Positions 26,135-36,900 of a stretch of 60,930 nt of DNA are shown here, in pieces. The DNA comes from Marisediminicola sp040546025 (GTDB lineage: Bacteria; Actinomycetota; Actinomycetes; Actinomycetales; Microbacteriaceae). The stretch spans positions 1 to 60,930 of the forward strand of contig NZ_JBEPNA010000015.1 in assembly GCF_040546025.1 (NCBI RefSeq). The letters are read 5' to 3'. The notes beneath the pieces are model-generated. The model worked only from the letters and a program-made list of their open reading frames with translations, was not told where the DNA came from and made no database searches. The stretch's first letter is position 1. Each line of letters starts with the position of its first letter. The position numbers and the translations under genes were made by a program.

Positions 26135-26245
26135 GGTGGACCACGCCTCGCTGTGACTGAGCCGCGCGGCGTCTGGGTTGCACTGCTCGCATCCTCGCTG
26201 CTGACCCTGCTCGCCATTCGGCGTCCATCACGTTCCGGCCGGTGA

Positions 26246-28122
26246 TGGAGGCTCATCCCGTCGTGGGGAGGGTTGTGGCCTACGAATGGCGAGAGAGCGG
26301 TTGCTGAGCTGCTCGCCGGGGCAGCGGGGCGTCAAATCCAACCCGTAAGACCGCGGCACGCCGCGATCCTGGATTCTTCGCGGACCGAAATTCATTGCGG
26401 TGGTATCCCTTCTCCTTCTGTTCGAGGTTTGAGCGTCACCCGGCCCGGGTAAACCCGTAGAACGCGAAGTCGGCGAGCACCCCAAGTGCGAGACCGGCGA
26501 TCGCCGAACCGGGTCGAAGGAGGCCGGCCGGAACCGAGGAGCCGTGGAAAGGAAAGCCGAAGAGAGCTCCGAAATGAATGGAGAGGCCGGACGCCGACTG
26601 AGCGAGGAGGAGAAGGTCGGGCGCGGGCGCACCCTCCTACGGTCCTTTTCGTAACCAACTTCACGGACACCTCTGAATTTCCACCCTCGACTCACCGCTC
26701 TGAACCGGGCCACCTCATCGGAGGTGCGCGGCGGGGCTCAGAACGCCACCTCTCCCAACGACCTTCTGGCGCGCGGTGCGCACCCCACCCAGCCTCTTTC
26801 TGCTCTGAACCCAACTGTCCGCAACTGGCCGTGCCAGTACGCTCCCGCTCCCGCTTCCACGGCCGCTGGCGTGCTCCCGACCGCACACCCTCTGGTCGCT
26901 TCGCGACCTCGACCCCTGTTCGATCGCTTCGCGACCTCGACAGGTCCCTGCCGTGACTCCCACTTTCAGCCCACCTGCCTGCCCGCACGCCGATACGGAC
27001 ACCCGGCGCCTGACGGTTTGTCCGGCGTGCGTGCGTAAGCCAGTTCGGACGCTTCGTTCGATGTCCGGCACGGCTGGCTGTTCGTCCCCGAGGACGGTTT
27101 TGTCCGTCGTCGGCTGCTGAGGTCCTTGGCCCGAGCAGCTACGCCCGGTCGCTGCGCTCTGCCGCACGATCACGGCTAATTTCGCTGGCGCGTCTCATCG
27201 GTTCGGGTGACAGCTTCGCTGCGCCTCGACCCTGCCGGAGGCGACATCGTGGTGGCGTCGGAGGCGTGTGTCAGGTCATATTCAGGCGTCCGGTACGAAT
27301 GACGAGCCGTCCACCGTGCCGCTACCCGCAACGGTGCAGAGGCATCACCCTGCCGGCATCAGAAAACCGGGCGCCGTCGTGCGCCTGCCGGCAGCTTCAC
27401 GGGTGACGGGGCGGACGGCGGGGAGGGTGACGAACCGGTCAGTTTCGTGTTCCGATTATGCGTGCACGAGTGCTGCGGCGAGGTGCCCCCGGGCAGGGGA
27501 ATCGAGCGGTAAAGCGGATGCAGGATGGCGCCCACCTCGGGCCCGACATAGGGACGGGTTCGCCGGCGATTTGCGCTTCGATGCCGCGGGGAAGACACAC
27601 AAGTCGCTCACTGGAACGGGGAAGTCCGACGTGCTGTGGAACGGACCTACCGAGGGCGACTGAACGGCAGGCCGGCACGTAGTAGGGAGACAAGAGGGAG
27701 ACGCGCACCGACGGAATCTCGACGTTCCGGGCGATTTTCCTCGGGCGTGAGCAGAGCCCCAAGAAGCGGGGAGTGTTCCGAGATTTGCGGATGAATTCGC
27801 GCGGCAATTGGAGGCGCCTCTCACTTGAAAGCCGACTGGTTCCGGCACCGTGTGGGGTCGGTTAGTCGACCGTTCAGGGCACGACAGAGCGCCCGGAAGA
27901 CGCCTGTCGCGGGGTTGAACCGCGTTCGAAAGGAACTCGAATTCGAAGCAACTTTGCGTCTTTGGCCAAAATCGCGAAGGTGCCGCGCATGGACTCTGTA
28001 CGGCGCCAGTCCAAGCACTGCGCGCCCGCCTGCCTCAGTCAACCGGGCGGCTTTGCAACAGGAAGCCGGCCAGTTCGAAAGGTGACGGGCGACCAACCCT
28101 ACCGAAGAAGAATGGATTCAGA
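26246..28122. other. Long gene-free stretch inside the island
   Basis: Nearly 1.9 kb with no gene I can support on either strand. Many GC-rich frames overlap and none has a ribosome site plus a family. A minus-strand frame at 26436-26636 reads like a short hydrophobic piece (LRPGSAIAGLALGVLADFAF), perhaps a membrane-protein relic. The stretch around 26700-27250 has tract-like, locally repetitive composition (CGCTTCGCGACCTCGAC occurs twice near 26900-26940). This looks like a dump of decayed DNA. Confidence 0.45.
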
Positions 28123-28986
28123 ATGATGCACATCGACCCGCGGACCCGCGGCAAAACCAGTGAGACGGAGGCGTCGGCGCCGGAGACCCCGCTGCCGTCA
28201 GCGCAGCCGGACACCGAGGAGTACCGCATCCAGGTCCACAAGAAGGCCCGCGAGCTCGCCACCCTTTTCCGAGCACAGGAAAAGGCCGACGCGTTCCACA
28301 CGGAGTACATCGAAGAGCTGAACGTAGACGGGTGGATGCCATCTTTCTGGTCGACGATCATCGAGCGGCGCGAGGTGACCGCCAAGGCTCTCTCCGATGC
28401 CGAGATCGACGTGGCCGGCGACGAAATGGCTGCTGTCGTCGACCGGCAGCGGGCCCGCAACCAGGAGTTCGCCGCCTTGTACGAATCGAAGTTCAGCGAG
28501 GACGCGACACCATGGTGGACGTTTCGGGGCGGTAAGCCGATGACCACCGTCGAGGACCAGTTCGAGGAGCTGGCCAAGGAGCCAAGCGAGGACGGGAAGA
28601 ACAGCAAGAGGGTGTGGATCACGATCCACCCCGAGGTCTCGCACGAGGACTTCCGCCGGGCGTTCGACGATCTACCGCTGAAGCGCCGGATCTTTTCTGC
28701 CGGGCTCCTGCACCTCCGTCCGGATCTGGCAAAAACCCTGCTGAACCACCGCAGCGGCAAGATCCAGGCTGCTGCCCAGCGGTCGCTGGACTGGGCCGCG
28801 TATCTGGCTCACGAGGAGGCCGATCGCAAGGGACAGTCGATGAAGGGCGGGTGGGCTGACGAGGTAGCCTACGGATCGCGCGAGTACCGGATGTATGTCG
28901 CACGCACCACTGACGACTCGGAGATGCTGAAACGACTCAGTGAGCACGACGAGGAAGCTGCAATCCGCAAGGCCGCCCGGAGGTAA
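28123..28986 (+). CDS. Hypothetical protein, 287 residues
   Basis: A charged, largely helical protein with no membrane segment or signal. The first 30 residues are a disordered S/T/P/E-rich tail. Later segments include YRIQVHKKARELATLFRAQE, a long helix with VVDRQRARNQEFAALYESKF, and a C-terminal part with LLNHRSGKIQAAAQRSLDWA. I do not recognise the family. Codon use is regular and a strong hairpin follows the stop, which supports a real gene. It lies alone on the island, so its role is open. Confidence 0.7.
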   Translation: MMHIDPRTRGKTSETEASAPETPLPSAQPDTEEYRIQVHKKARELATLFRAQEKADAFHTEYIEELNVDGWMPSFWSTIIERREVTAKALSDAEIDVAGDEMAAVVDRQRARNQEFAALYESKFSEDATPWWTFRGGKPMTTVEDQFEELAKEPSEDGKNSKRVWITIHPEVSHEDFRRAFDDLPLKRRIFSAGLLHLRPDLAKTLLNHRSGKIQAAAQRSLDWAAYLAHEEADRKGQSMKGGWADEVAYGSREYRMYVARTTDDSEMLKRLSEHDEEAAIRKAARR

Positions 28987-28994
28987 CCGGCAGC

Positions 28995-29027
28995 AGGGCG
29001 GCGTTCGCGTGACCAGGGCGCCGCCCT
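28995..29027 (+). terminator. Hairpin terminator
   Basis: AGGGCGGCG (28995-29003) pairs perfectly with CGCCGCCCT (29019-29027) around a 15-base loop and is followed by CTT. It starts 9 bp after the stop of the 287-residue hypothetical protein. Confidence 0.7.
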
Positions 29028-29312
29028 CTTGCATTCGACTGCCGCCGTGCAGCCGTCCACGGGCGGCACATCGTAGGGCTCACTGCAGCTCGGACGCCGC
29101 ACGAGCCCGGCGCCCCCTCTCGTGGCTATCGGTTGTTGGCGCCCGCGCTGCGCCCGCCCGCTCTGTCTCGGTCCCGCGAACACGGAGTATCCAGCCGAAT
29201 TTCCTTGCCGCGCAAGGAGATGGGGAGGACAACGAATTTCCCGAGTCCTTATCCAAACGGCACCGCAGCGTGCCGCAGATTCAGCAGAACCTCTGAGAAA
29301 GGCACCACCGCA

Positions 29313-29972
29313 ATGTCTATCGAGAACACCGGCATGACCGCAGACAAGCGCGACATGAGCAAAGAAGGGACTACAGGGACAGGGACCCATCCGATGGGCT
29401 TCACGCCCGCGGGCGCGGCCGTCAGCGCGCCAAGCCCAGGGTCAGCTGAGACCGCCGACCCACATCCGGCCGGCGTCTTCGGCTCAGAAGAGGGCGTCGC
29501 GTCTGTCACCATCCAAGAATCGAACGCGAGCACGAGCGCGAGCGCGAGCGAGAGGATCAAAGAGATGTACTCACTCCTCGGTCTCACGGACAGCGACTTC
29601 ATCCACGAGCTCGTCCTGGGTTCCCAGGACTCAGCCGCAATCAACGCTGTATCCGCGCAGATGCGTGTACGCGGTGGCGGCATTGGAGCTAACGCGTGGA
29701 TGGCGAAGGTCGTCGGCCCGGACCCGAAGTGGGGCATCGAGCGGCAGTTCCTCGAGACGGACGCCAGTCTTTCGGGCAGTGGCCGTTCGGGGAGCATCCG
29801 ATGGCACATCGACGGTGATGGCATCTACGAGTACCGCGGATGGGCTGCATCATCTCGGTACACGACGAGCGGATTCATCGCGGTCAAGGACGGCATGGTC
29901 GCAGACCTCGGGAACAGAAAGGCTGGTGTCAAGAAGGCGGCGGTATTCCTTGGTGACGGCGTGTGGGTGTAG
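29313..29972 (+). CDS. Hypothetical protein, 219 residues
   Basis: The N-terminal 70 residues are low-complexity, ending in an SNASTSASASERIKEM run. A compact C-terminal domain follows, with SLLGLTDSDFIHELVLGSQD, then GGIGANAWMAKVVGPDPKWG and GFIAVKDGMVADLGNRKAG. The last part reads as a beta-rich domain. No membrane segment is present. The ATG at 29313 has AGAAAGG before it and fits better than the open codons upstream. I do not recognise the family. Its pattern of tail plus small domain is common in mobile-element proteins. Confidence 0.65.
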   Translation: MSIENTGMTADKRDMSKEGTTGTGTHPMGFTPAGAAVSAPSPGSAETADPHPAGVFGSEEGVASVTIQESNASTSASASERIKEMYSLLGLTDSDFIHELVLGSQDSAAINAVSAQMRVRGGGIGANAWMAKVVGPDPKWGIERQFLETDASLSGSGRSGSIRWHIDGDGIYEYRGWAASSRYTTSGFIAVKDGMVADLGNRKAGVKKAAVFLGDGVWV

Positions 29973-30178
29973 CGCCGGCAGCGTGGCCGGAGGCCGATCC
30001 CTAGCTCGCGGCCAAGGCGTGGTGCATGCCGTGAACGATCGGTTCATAGGGCAGGAGGGTTCTGGCGGGTCGCGGCCGCCGGTCATAGTGGCGCTCTGAT
30101 GGTTGCGGTCGCGGAAGGGGCCGTCGGCCCCGGCGGCCCGCGAGTTGTTGCCGACCTCCTGCTGTGGATCAATCCGCT

Positions 30179-30587
30179 TCACCTATGGAGCGAGACCGGT
30201 CGATCCAGAGGGACTTGGCTGACGGTCCGCTCGGCGGCCCGATCATGAAGTTCGACGAGGCCCGATCCGCCAACTGAGCCGCATTGCTTGTGGAAACTGT
30301 CAGTCGAGCCGATGAACAACGGGAGGGTGTCTGACGGCGTCGACGGGTTCGCCAAGACTCGGCCGAGGAGGCCGAAATCGTTCTCGATCGTCGCCAGCCA
30401 CGCGAGAGTCTCCGGCGGAGTCGACGGGTTTTCGCCGGCGTTCTCGCGGGCGAAGATGTTCATGGTGAGACGGTCCGCCGCTCACCACCTTCTTCCGTGC
30501 GATCTTCGTGAGAAGCGCAGGCGGGGTTCTCGGGTCGGCGACCGCTTTCTCGTCGCGGGCGAACACGTTACCGGAGGTGTCGGACAT
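30179..30587 (-). pseudogene. Short leucine-rich-variant-like repeat gene, frameshifted
   Basis: Two minus-strand frames carry copies of one repeat, (N/D)PxTPxxLxxLA: ADPRTPPALLTKIARK in the upstream frame (from ATG 30587), and ENPSTPPETLAWLA and ANPSTPSDTLPLF in the downstream frame (from about 30463). The repeats resemble variant leucine-rich or HEAT-like solenoids. Each frame also repeats the lead-in NVFAR or NIFAR. The break near 30470-30490 suggests one repeat protein split by an indel. The 3' part after 30290 no longer matches. Confidence 0.45.
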
Positions 30588-30708
30588 TTTCGGGAGTCCT
30601 CTCAGGTGGCGCCGGATGCGCCTTCAACCGGAACATGCGCGGACTTCTGCCCAAAAACCAATCGCACTCGACTAGAGTAAACCTCATGCTCGGTAGGAAG
30701 CGACCAAG

Positions 30709-31029
30709 ATGGGCTCTCTGACTTACGGGAGCGGCGGGCACAGCTTCCCGTTCGACGACCGGACGCTCGCTCACTTGCAGATGGTGATCGTCGCGAAGCT
30801 CCGCCGAGACGAACGGTTCGTCCTGACTTGGCCGTTGGCGGCGGACGTCGGCGGCGGCCGGTCCGCGGTGTTGCTCGACCCGAGCATCCCGCTCACGTTC
30901 CAGTTCAGCCGCGCGACGTCAGGTGCGATGAACAGTCGATGGCTTGAGTATCTGATGGCGTCGGCGAACGGTGTCGGCGGGCTGCACTTGGGCGAGGAGC
31001 CGACGGAAACTGTCGGTGGGTCGCGTTAG
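30709..31029 (+). CDS. DUF7882-type small protein
   Basis: A 106-residue protein starting MGSLTYGSGGHSFPFDDRTL, followed by AHLQMVIVAKLRRDERFVLT. It has LDPSIPLTFQFSR in mid-protein and an NSRWLEYLMASAN helix near the end. This is the pattern of a small protein family common in Microbacteriaceae (DUF7882, sometimes mislabelled as DNA ligase in annotations). Function is unknown. AGGAAG sits 8 bases before the ATG. It lies 9 bp before the CoiA-like gene, so the two probably form an operon. Confidence 0.8.
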   Translation: MGSLTYGSGGHSFPFDDRTLAHLQMVIVAKLRRDERFVLTWPLAADVGGGRSAVLLDPSIPLTFQFSRATSGAMNSRWLEYLMASANGVGGLHLGEEPTETVGGSR

Positions 31030-31038
31030 CCTCCGCCC

Positions 31039-32505
31039 ATGATCCATGAGCGGTCAACACTGGCGGAGTTCCAAGAAGGGGAGCAACGGTTCGTCTACGC
31101 CCGCTACCTCTCCGATGAGGTCGGCCTGTACCGGCTCGAGGACGGCAGTGCTCGGGGCGTCCGCGCGTTCGTAAAAGCGGAGCTCTGCTGCCCGGTCCCG
31201 AACTGCCCGCAGCCGCCGCTGACCACCTCCAGCCGGCGGGAGCACCGCGATCATTTCAAGCACCTGCAGGGGAACTTCGGGCATGCCGCCGAGTCGTACT
31301 TCCATGTGGAGGCGAAAGCGCAGATCGGTGCGTGGGTGCGGGCCCGGTACCCGGACGCGACAGTGGTGGAGGAGCAGCCGTCGAACGCGCAGCGGGAGCG
31401 GATCGCCGATGTCATGGTGACGCTGGCGGGAGGGGAGCGGATCGCGATCGAGATCCAGTATTCGAAGCTGCCCGCCGACCAGTGGCGGGAACGCCACCTG
31501 TCGTACAAGGCGCAGGGTATCCATGACGTGTGGCTGTTCGGCCACGTCGGCGCGCAGATGCGAATCGACCGCGATGAGGTGAGGATCGGAGAGACACAGC
31601 GGGCCGTCGCCGAGCAGGAGAAAGCGGTCCTCTGGTTCAACCCGCTGACCCGGCTCGTCGGCACCGCGTACACGTTCGGGCATCCGTTCAACCACGCCAC
31701 CTACGAGGGCTCCGGCTCGTTTCTCGTCCAGCCCCTCGACCAGTTCACTGTCGACCCGGTCCACGGCCTGTCGAACCGCTCCACCCGCAACTTTCTGGCC
31801 GGGGCACTCAAGCAGCGGCGGTGGGAGGCGGAGCTTGCGGCGCAGCGTGCGGCGGACGCGGAGAAGGAGCGGGAGAAGCTCGCGGCGGCCGCGGCGAAGG
31901 CGGCGCTCGAGGCGGAGACGCGGGAGGCGATGCTCGGCGCGTGGTTCGGGTCGGCGGAAGGGAAGGCGTTGTCGGACAGGTTCCCGGTGTGGCCGGAGTA
32001 TCTGAACGTGGTCACGAGCTCGGACCTGCCAGTCCCGCGGCAGATGTGGCAGGCGTGGGTGCTGGTGAATGTGGTGGAGGAAACGGAGCCGGGCGAGAGG
32101 GTCGGTTTTGTCGGCACCGGGGATGCGCTGCGGGAGGAGTTCGGGCTGGCGAACGCAGAGGTCCTCAATATCCTCAGCGAATTCTTCGCCGCGCTGGTGC
32201 GGGCAGGGATCCTGACGAAGGTCGTGAAGAAACAGCGGTACGGGGGAACGAAATTCTTCTACCGGCGGGTCGCTCGGATCACCCCGATCGTCTTGGACGG
32301 GGGAGGGTTGCGGGCGGCGCCGGCGCGGCGCCTGTCGGGCCGCGGGTACCTGCCGGAGAGCGACCTGCTGGCGGCCGTTGACCGGGCTCCGCAGGTGCGC
32401 CGGCCCGGCAGAGTATGTGAGACGTGCGGTCTGCCGTTAGCGAAGTTGATGTCGGGCAGGTTCCACATCGGGCCGTGCGACCCGGAGTACTCCGGTCGAC
32501 GTTAG
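31039..32505 (+). CDS. CoiA-like competence/nuclease family protein
   Basis: A 488-residue protein. The CoiA-type core has an N-terminal cysteine cluster (CCPVPNCP), then HFKHLQGNFGHAAESYFHVE and the nuclease-like segment ERIAIEIQYSKLPADQWRER, whose E-x-Q-x-S motif is characteristic. A long alanine/glutamate-rich coiled coil follows at about residues 260-300, then a winged-helix-like region, and finally a C-terminal zinc-finger pair (CETCGLP, GPCDPEYSG). CoiA proteins help process DNA during natural uptake. Free-standing relatives like this one occur in actinobacteria and on islands with unknown roles, possibly as nucleases in DNA transfer or defence. Confidence 0.8.
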   Translation: MIHERSTLAEFQEGEQRFVYARYLSDEVGLYRLEDGSARGVRAFVKAELCCPVPNCPQPPLTTSSRREHRDHFKHLQGNFGHAAESYFHVEAKAQIGAWVRARYPDATVVEEQPSNAQRERIADVMVTLAGGERIAIEIQYSKLPADQWRERHLSYKAQGIHDVWLFGHVGAQMRIDRDEVRIGETQRAVAEQEKAVLWFNPLTRLVGTAYTFGHPFNHATYEGSGSFLVQPLDQFTVDPVHGLSNRSTRNFLAGALKQRRWEAELAAQRAADAEKEREKLAAAAAKAALEAETREAMLGAWFGSAEGKALSDRFPVWPEYLNVVTSSDLPVPRQMWQAWVLVNVVEETEPGERVGFVGTGDALREEFGLANAEVLNILSEFFAALVRAGILTKVVKKQRYGGTKFFYRRVARITPIVLDGGGLRAAPARRLSGRGYLPESDLLAAVDRAPQVRRPGRVCETCGLPLAKLMSGRFHIGPCDPEYSGRR

Positions 32506-32688
32506 CGGCTAAACGCGTTACTGGCTCCCCGCAAGCCACAGCCCGAACCGGACGACGAGTCGCGGTCGGTGGAACACCCACCGCGACACTTTCGGTGTGA
32601 CAACGGGAAGTCTGCCGTGCGGTCGCGCGATGTGCTCGGCAACCCCGCATTCGCAGACGGGCGGGCGGCCGCCGGAGTCGATCCCGTC

Positions 32689-32923
32689 TTAGATGATCTG
32701 GCGGACTTCCGCTTTCGTTCGCGTCTTAGACCTCGCGCTCATCCGTCCGGCTGCGCGTCGGGCGGTGTGGGAGGCGAGACGGTCGACGGCTCGGTTCAAG
32801 CTGTCGTCGGCGTGACCGCGGACCCAGTGGACGACGACGGTGCGTTTGAGGGCTTCGGCGGCGACCTTGCCGGCAAGGCCGCTGGAGCGCCGCCCCCGAC
32901 CCGTCGGTTGCGATCAGAAACAT
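32689..32923 (-). pseudogene. RNase H-like relic with internal deletion
   Basis: An ATG at 32923 begins MFLIATDGSG, the first strand and catalytic aspartate of an RNase HI-type protein. About 10 codons later the sense continues in another frame as LAGKVAAEALKRTVVVHWVR, then GHADDSLNRAVDRLASHTAR and AAGRMSARSKTR, stopping at 32689. The GHADD part is the RNase H C-terminal end with its last histidine and aspartate. The middle of the fold, about 70 residues, is missing. The gene is dead. Confidence 0.6.
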
Positions 32924-33010
32924 GCGGGGTACATGCGCGGCGCAGGCACCCGCAGACGCTGAATGCGGCTCAGCTGTCCACAGGTCGGCCGACGATCGCC
33001 TAAGAGTTCT

Positions 33011-33056
33011 CGCACCTCGGATTGTGGGTGCGGGCCCCGTAACCGGTTAGCGGGGC
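33011..33056. terminator. Two adjacent hairpins
   Basis: CGCACC (33011-33016) pairs with GGTGCG (33027-33032). Directly after, GCCCCG (33034-33039) pairs with CGGGGC (33051-33056), with the palindromic TAACCGGTTA between them. Either could end transcription. No live gene lies just beside them, so they may belong to a lost one. Confidence 0.45.
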
Positions 33057-33589
33057 GGACAGCGCCCTCCGGGAGCAGGCAGTTCCGTGTTGATAGTGCG
33101 TAGAACAGAGGTGACCCACCCGCGCCCGCTCCGCCGCAGCACCGTCGCCCAGACGAACCACCTCATCGTCGACGACATCCTCCGGGAAGTTTTCGGTGCC
33201 GTGATGGCGTCCCGCTGACGTGATTTTGTGAAACTGCGCCGCATCGTGCTGGGTGGAGGTGGAATCGATGAGGGACCTGGTTGGATCGTCAGCTCGGACA
33301 CCGTGGGCGGAGACAATCCCTCAAACCTCAGCCTCCACGATCCCACCGTATCCTGGCGCCGCGAATCGTCGACGGGCGCCCGATCGCTGCGTCAATTCGG
33401 GCCGGTCCCACGTCGGAGCGGGTGACCCGGGTCGCCCAGCCCGGACCGCGGTGGCACGCCCCGGACGACTCTGGCGCGGTGGTAGCAGCCACGCGGCGGT
33501 TGGCCGCGCTACCGAGGTGTCGGCGCTTACGGACCGTGAGGAGGGAGATGTCAGCCGCTAGTGGCGTCGGCCCGAACGCTTTAAAGTGT

Positions 33590-33805
33590 AACCAGACTCA
33601 CCACAATTCACCCGACGCTGGTAACAGCATAACCCCCGATCAAAAGCAATTTACCTGCAACAATACTCATGCACCAGATTATTGAGAGATAGACATATAT
33701 AGGTAGGAATGCATGGTATATATGGTCGGTAGAGGAACCTTTAATGACCCCTCTATATATATATTTCTATTTTTATTGGTAACTGAGTATTAAGAGATAG
33801 AGGGG
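33590..33805. other. AT-rich tract with inverted repeat, possible origin
   Basis: In a GC-rich window this 216-bp stretch is strikingly AT-rich (runs such as CTATATATATATTTCTATTT and GACATATATAGGTAGGAATG). CCCCTCTAT (33748-33756) and ATAGAGGGG (33797-33805) form an inverted repeat around a 40-base AT-rich loop. It lies 160-380 bp upstream of a large primase/helicase-like ATPase gene, which is where the replication origin of a phage-like or integrative element would sit. This role is an inference; a strong promoter region is the alternative. Confidence 0.45.
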
Positions 33806-33967
33806 CGGCTCGATCCCAATGAATTCGGGCATTTTGGCAATACGCAGTCAGTGGTTCATGTTGGTTTTTCTGGTTGCAACTCCTCCATCGAGGCGAGGTC
33901 CGAGAGGATTGCACCGTCTTCCACAACCCTTGCGTGATTTCGCCAATGTGCCGCGCATGGAGTTGGC

Positions 33968-36900
33968 ATGAGCAACACCACACTCCCCATCGCCGGGCCC
34001 GCCTGGATTGCCACCGACTTCGCGCCGCAAGTGACTCTCTCCGGCGCGGACACCCTTGCCGCCCTGAACATCGCGCCCCTCGTCGCTCTCGCCCGAGGCT
34101 ACGAGACCGTCGAGAGGTCCGACGTTCCCGCCTTCGCAGAGCGAAACGCCCTTGGCTACCGGAACTCCAAGCGTCATTCCCTGGTGGCCTCTGCGGCGAA
34201 CGACGGCGACCTGCTGATCCTCCCGTGGTACCGAGCCGACTTCGTCGCCTCAGCCCACGACGTCCACCTCACCCCCGCGCCCACTCAGATGGAATTTCGT
34301 AGTTCAGTTCCCCAGATCGTTCCCGGAGCAAGCGTGGCGACCAGTTACGTGGCCTTCACGGGAGTTTCAACAATCGACGTTCACCCGGGAGCTCCTGCTG
34401 AGTGGTTCAGTTCTGCACCGCGCATCCTGATGATCGACGGTGTGCTCAACGGCGACTGCACGTTGACCGCAATGCTGCTCGCGCTCGGGATCGGCGGCGA
34501 TGACCTCGGTGTCAGCGATGAAATGACGCAGGCTGACGCAGTCAAGAAGATACACGCCCTGATGGACGGAATCCCGCCGTCGGACCGTGTGCTGATCGTC
34601 TCCCACTCGGACATCGGCGATTGGGGCAGCAGCGACGCGTGGAAGCAGTTACCTGTCCGGGACCGTGAGCTTCTCCTTGCCTTCTCGACTAACGTGGACC
34701 GAGACTGGCCCCTCTGGTCACGCGCCCAGGCACTGTGGACGAGTATCACGCGACGCGCGGGCCGTCCGGCCTACGTGAACCTCACGCTCGACGTGAATGC
34801 CGACGACGACGGCGCGGTCGGGCGCCCGGGGACGATTTCCGACTTCCTGGCTACCCAGTCTTGGGCTGACCTGATGGGACGGATCCGAGAGAGCCTGCCT
34901 GGGATGCCCGCTCGGGGGAGAGACGACGTGCAGCTCGGGACGTGGCACGTATCCGAGGACGGCTCCGCCGTTCAGCGGTACGGGGCGACCTATCAAGCGG
35001 ATGGTCAGCCTGGTCCGCCGGCTTGGACGACCGAGGTGAAGATCGGCGGGCGCGTTGCTTCCGTCACCACCCGCCGCGCGCCCACCGCATGGGAGATCGA
35101 AACGGGGGAGTTCGGGGCCGGGATCGACCCGGACGACTATTTGGGGGTGAATCATTGCCGCATCGAGCTCCAGTGGACGGGAACAGATGGGGCGCCCCAC
35201 CAGGCGGCAGTGACCGGACGGGCGGAGATCCTCATGTATGCGCCGCAGAGGTGGGCGCAGCAGGAAGCGTTCATCCCTTCCGATCTCCTGCTTCATTCCG
35301 AATGGCCACCAGTGAAGAACGGCCTCGAGTGGCTACAGGCCATCAAGGCAAACAACCAGATTCCCGCGACCTATCCCACTGAATGGTCGACGATGGGATG
35401 GGTTCCGGTCGAGGGCTCGACCGTGTGTGCCTTCATCAGCGGTCGCACGGTCATCGCAGCCAGCGCAGGCGATGCAGCCGCAACAATCGCGGGGCTCAGT
35501 GACGTGAACCTTCCTGGCGCATCCAAATTCTCGCTGCCACCCATCGAGCCCACGGTGATGTCCACGGCGTGGGTTGAGCAAGTCCGTCAGGACCTCTCAA
35601 AGGTCCACGAGCACTACATCACACGCTGCCCCTGGACCGACGTCGACACCGCCGGAGTCGTAGTGGCAGCAGCCATTCGACCCGTCGTCCCCGTCCGATG
35701 CAGCACCATCATTTACATGGAGGGCTCGTCCGGGTCAGGCAAATCCTTCACAGCTGCGATGATTTTGGCCTTCCACCAAGCGCGGGCTACATGGACAAAC
35801 AAGCACCTCCCGGGTTCGGTCAAGGACACCGCAACATCAGTCGAGCAGGCAGTCTCGCAAGCGCCGATCTGGGTCCTCGACGATCTAGCGCCGTCACCAG
35901 ATTCCGAAAAGGCCAACGGTGAGGCGGTGAAAGTCGGGGACATCATCCGGTCGATCTACAACGGAACGGCCAAGAGACGCTCCGGCCCCGCCCTTCGGGC
36001 TCGGGAGACTTTCACCCCGCAAGCGCTGCTCGTTGTCACCGCCGAAAACGACCTGACCATCCACTCGGTCCGCGACAGGATTACCGCCGTGAGGTTCGGG
36101 GCAGGCGCCCTCAACGACGACCATGTCGACGCTGCCGCACTTTTCCGAGACACCGACCGAGCCGCAGGCCGGATCACCGCATCGGCGACTCAGGCCCTGC
36201 TTCATCTGGCGACCACAACCTCGTGGGCGGACCTCCAACTCTTCCTGACTCAGAAGGCCGCCGAGTACCGAGCCATCGCGGAACCGGTACTGGCGGCCAA
36301 GAAAGTCCGCCGCGCAGCTACGCGTCACACCGAGATGGCCGTGGATCTCATGCTCGGCCTCGCCCCGCTCCAACTTCTGGCCGAGATGGTCGGAGATCAT
36401 GAATTCCTTGCGCTGTTCGACCCGGCGAACGAGGAAAACCTGCCCGAGCGCGTGGCAAGGGTCGTTGCGGCAAATTTCCGCAGTCAAGGGGAAGTCTCGC
36501 CGGGCCTGTCCATTCTTGAAGCCATCCAAGCGCTTCTTCGCGCCGGCCGCGCGCACATCCTCAACGGCACCGACCCCTCGCTTCCACCGTTGTCGGTGGA
36601 CGACGACGCGAATCACGCTCTCGGGTGGAAAAAGCATCCAGACGGACACTGGGAACCGAGGGGTGACAGCATCGGCGAGCTCCTCGCGGCCGTCGCGGGC
36701 GGCGAGGTCGACGCGGTGCTCCTGCATCAGACGAACGCGTTCCAGAAAGCTCAGTCGTACTATCCGGAGTTGCTACCGCCAGGCACCTCGTCAAAGTCTG
36801 CATTCGGCGCGCTATGGAGCGAGGAGCTTACGCACCCGCACTGGCGCGGCCCTGAGGACGGCCGCAAAACCGTCCAGCTGTTCCGCAACAGGAGAGCAAT

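Larger units (their letters stand above)
24778..26245 (+). pseudogene. Membrane-protein-like 3' fragment split by the IS element
   Basis: Bases 24778-24846 read in frame up to FGVMLATFIIGG. If the IS element and one GGT copy are removed, the same frame continues at 26138 with PRLAVTEPRGVWVALLASSL, then LLTLLAIRRPSRSGR, and stops at 26245. The tail is hydrophobic and looks like the last membrane helix of a transporter. A TAA lies directly upstream at 24775, so the gene's 5' part was already gone or frameshifted. The clean restoration of the frame supports the insertion model. The family is unknown. Confidence 0.5.

Noticed and set aside
26700..27250. Possible CRISPR-like or iteron repeats in the GC-rich gap.
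   Set aside because: Only one phrase recurs twice (CGCTTCGCGACCTCGAC) and there is no regular spacing or array.
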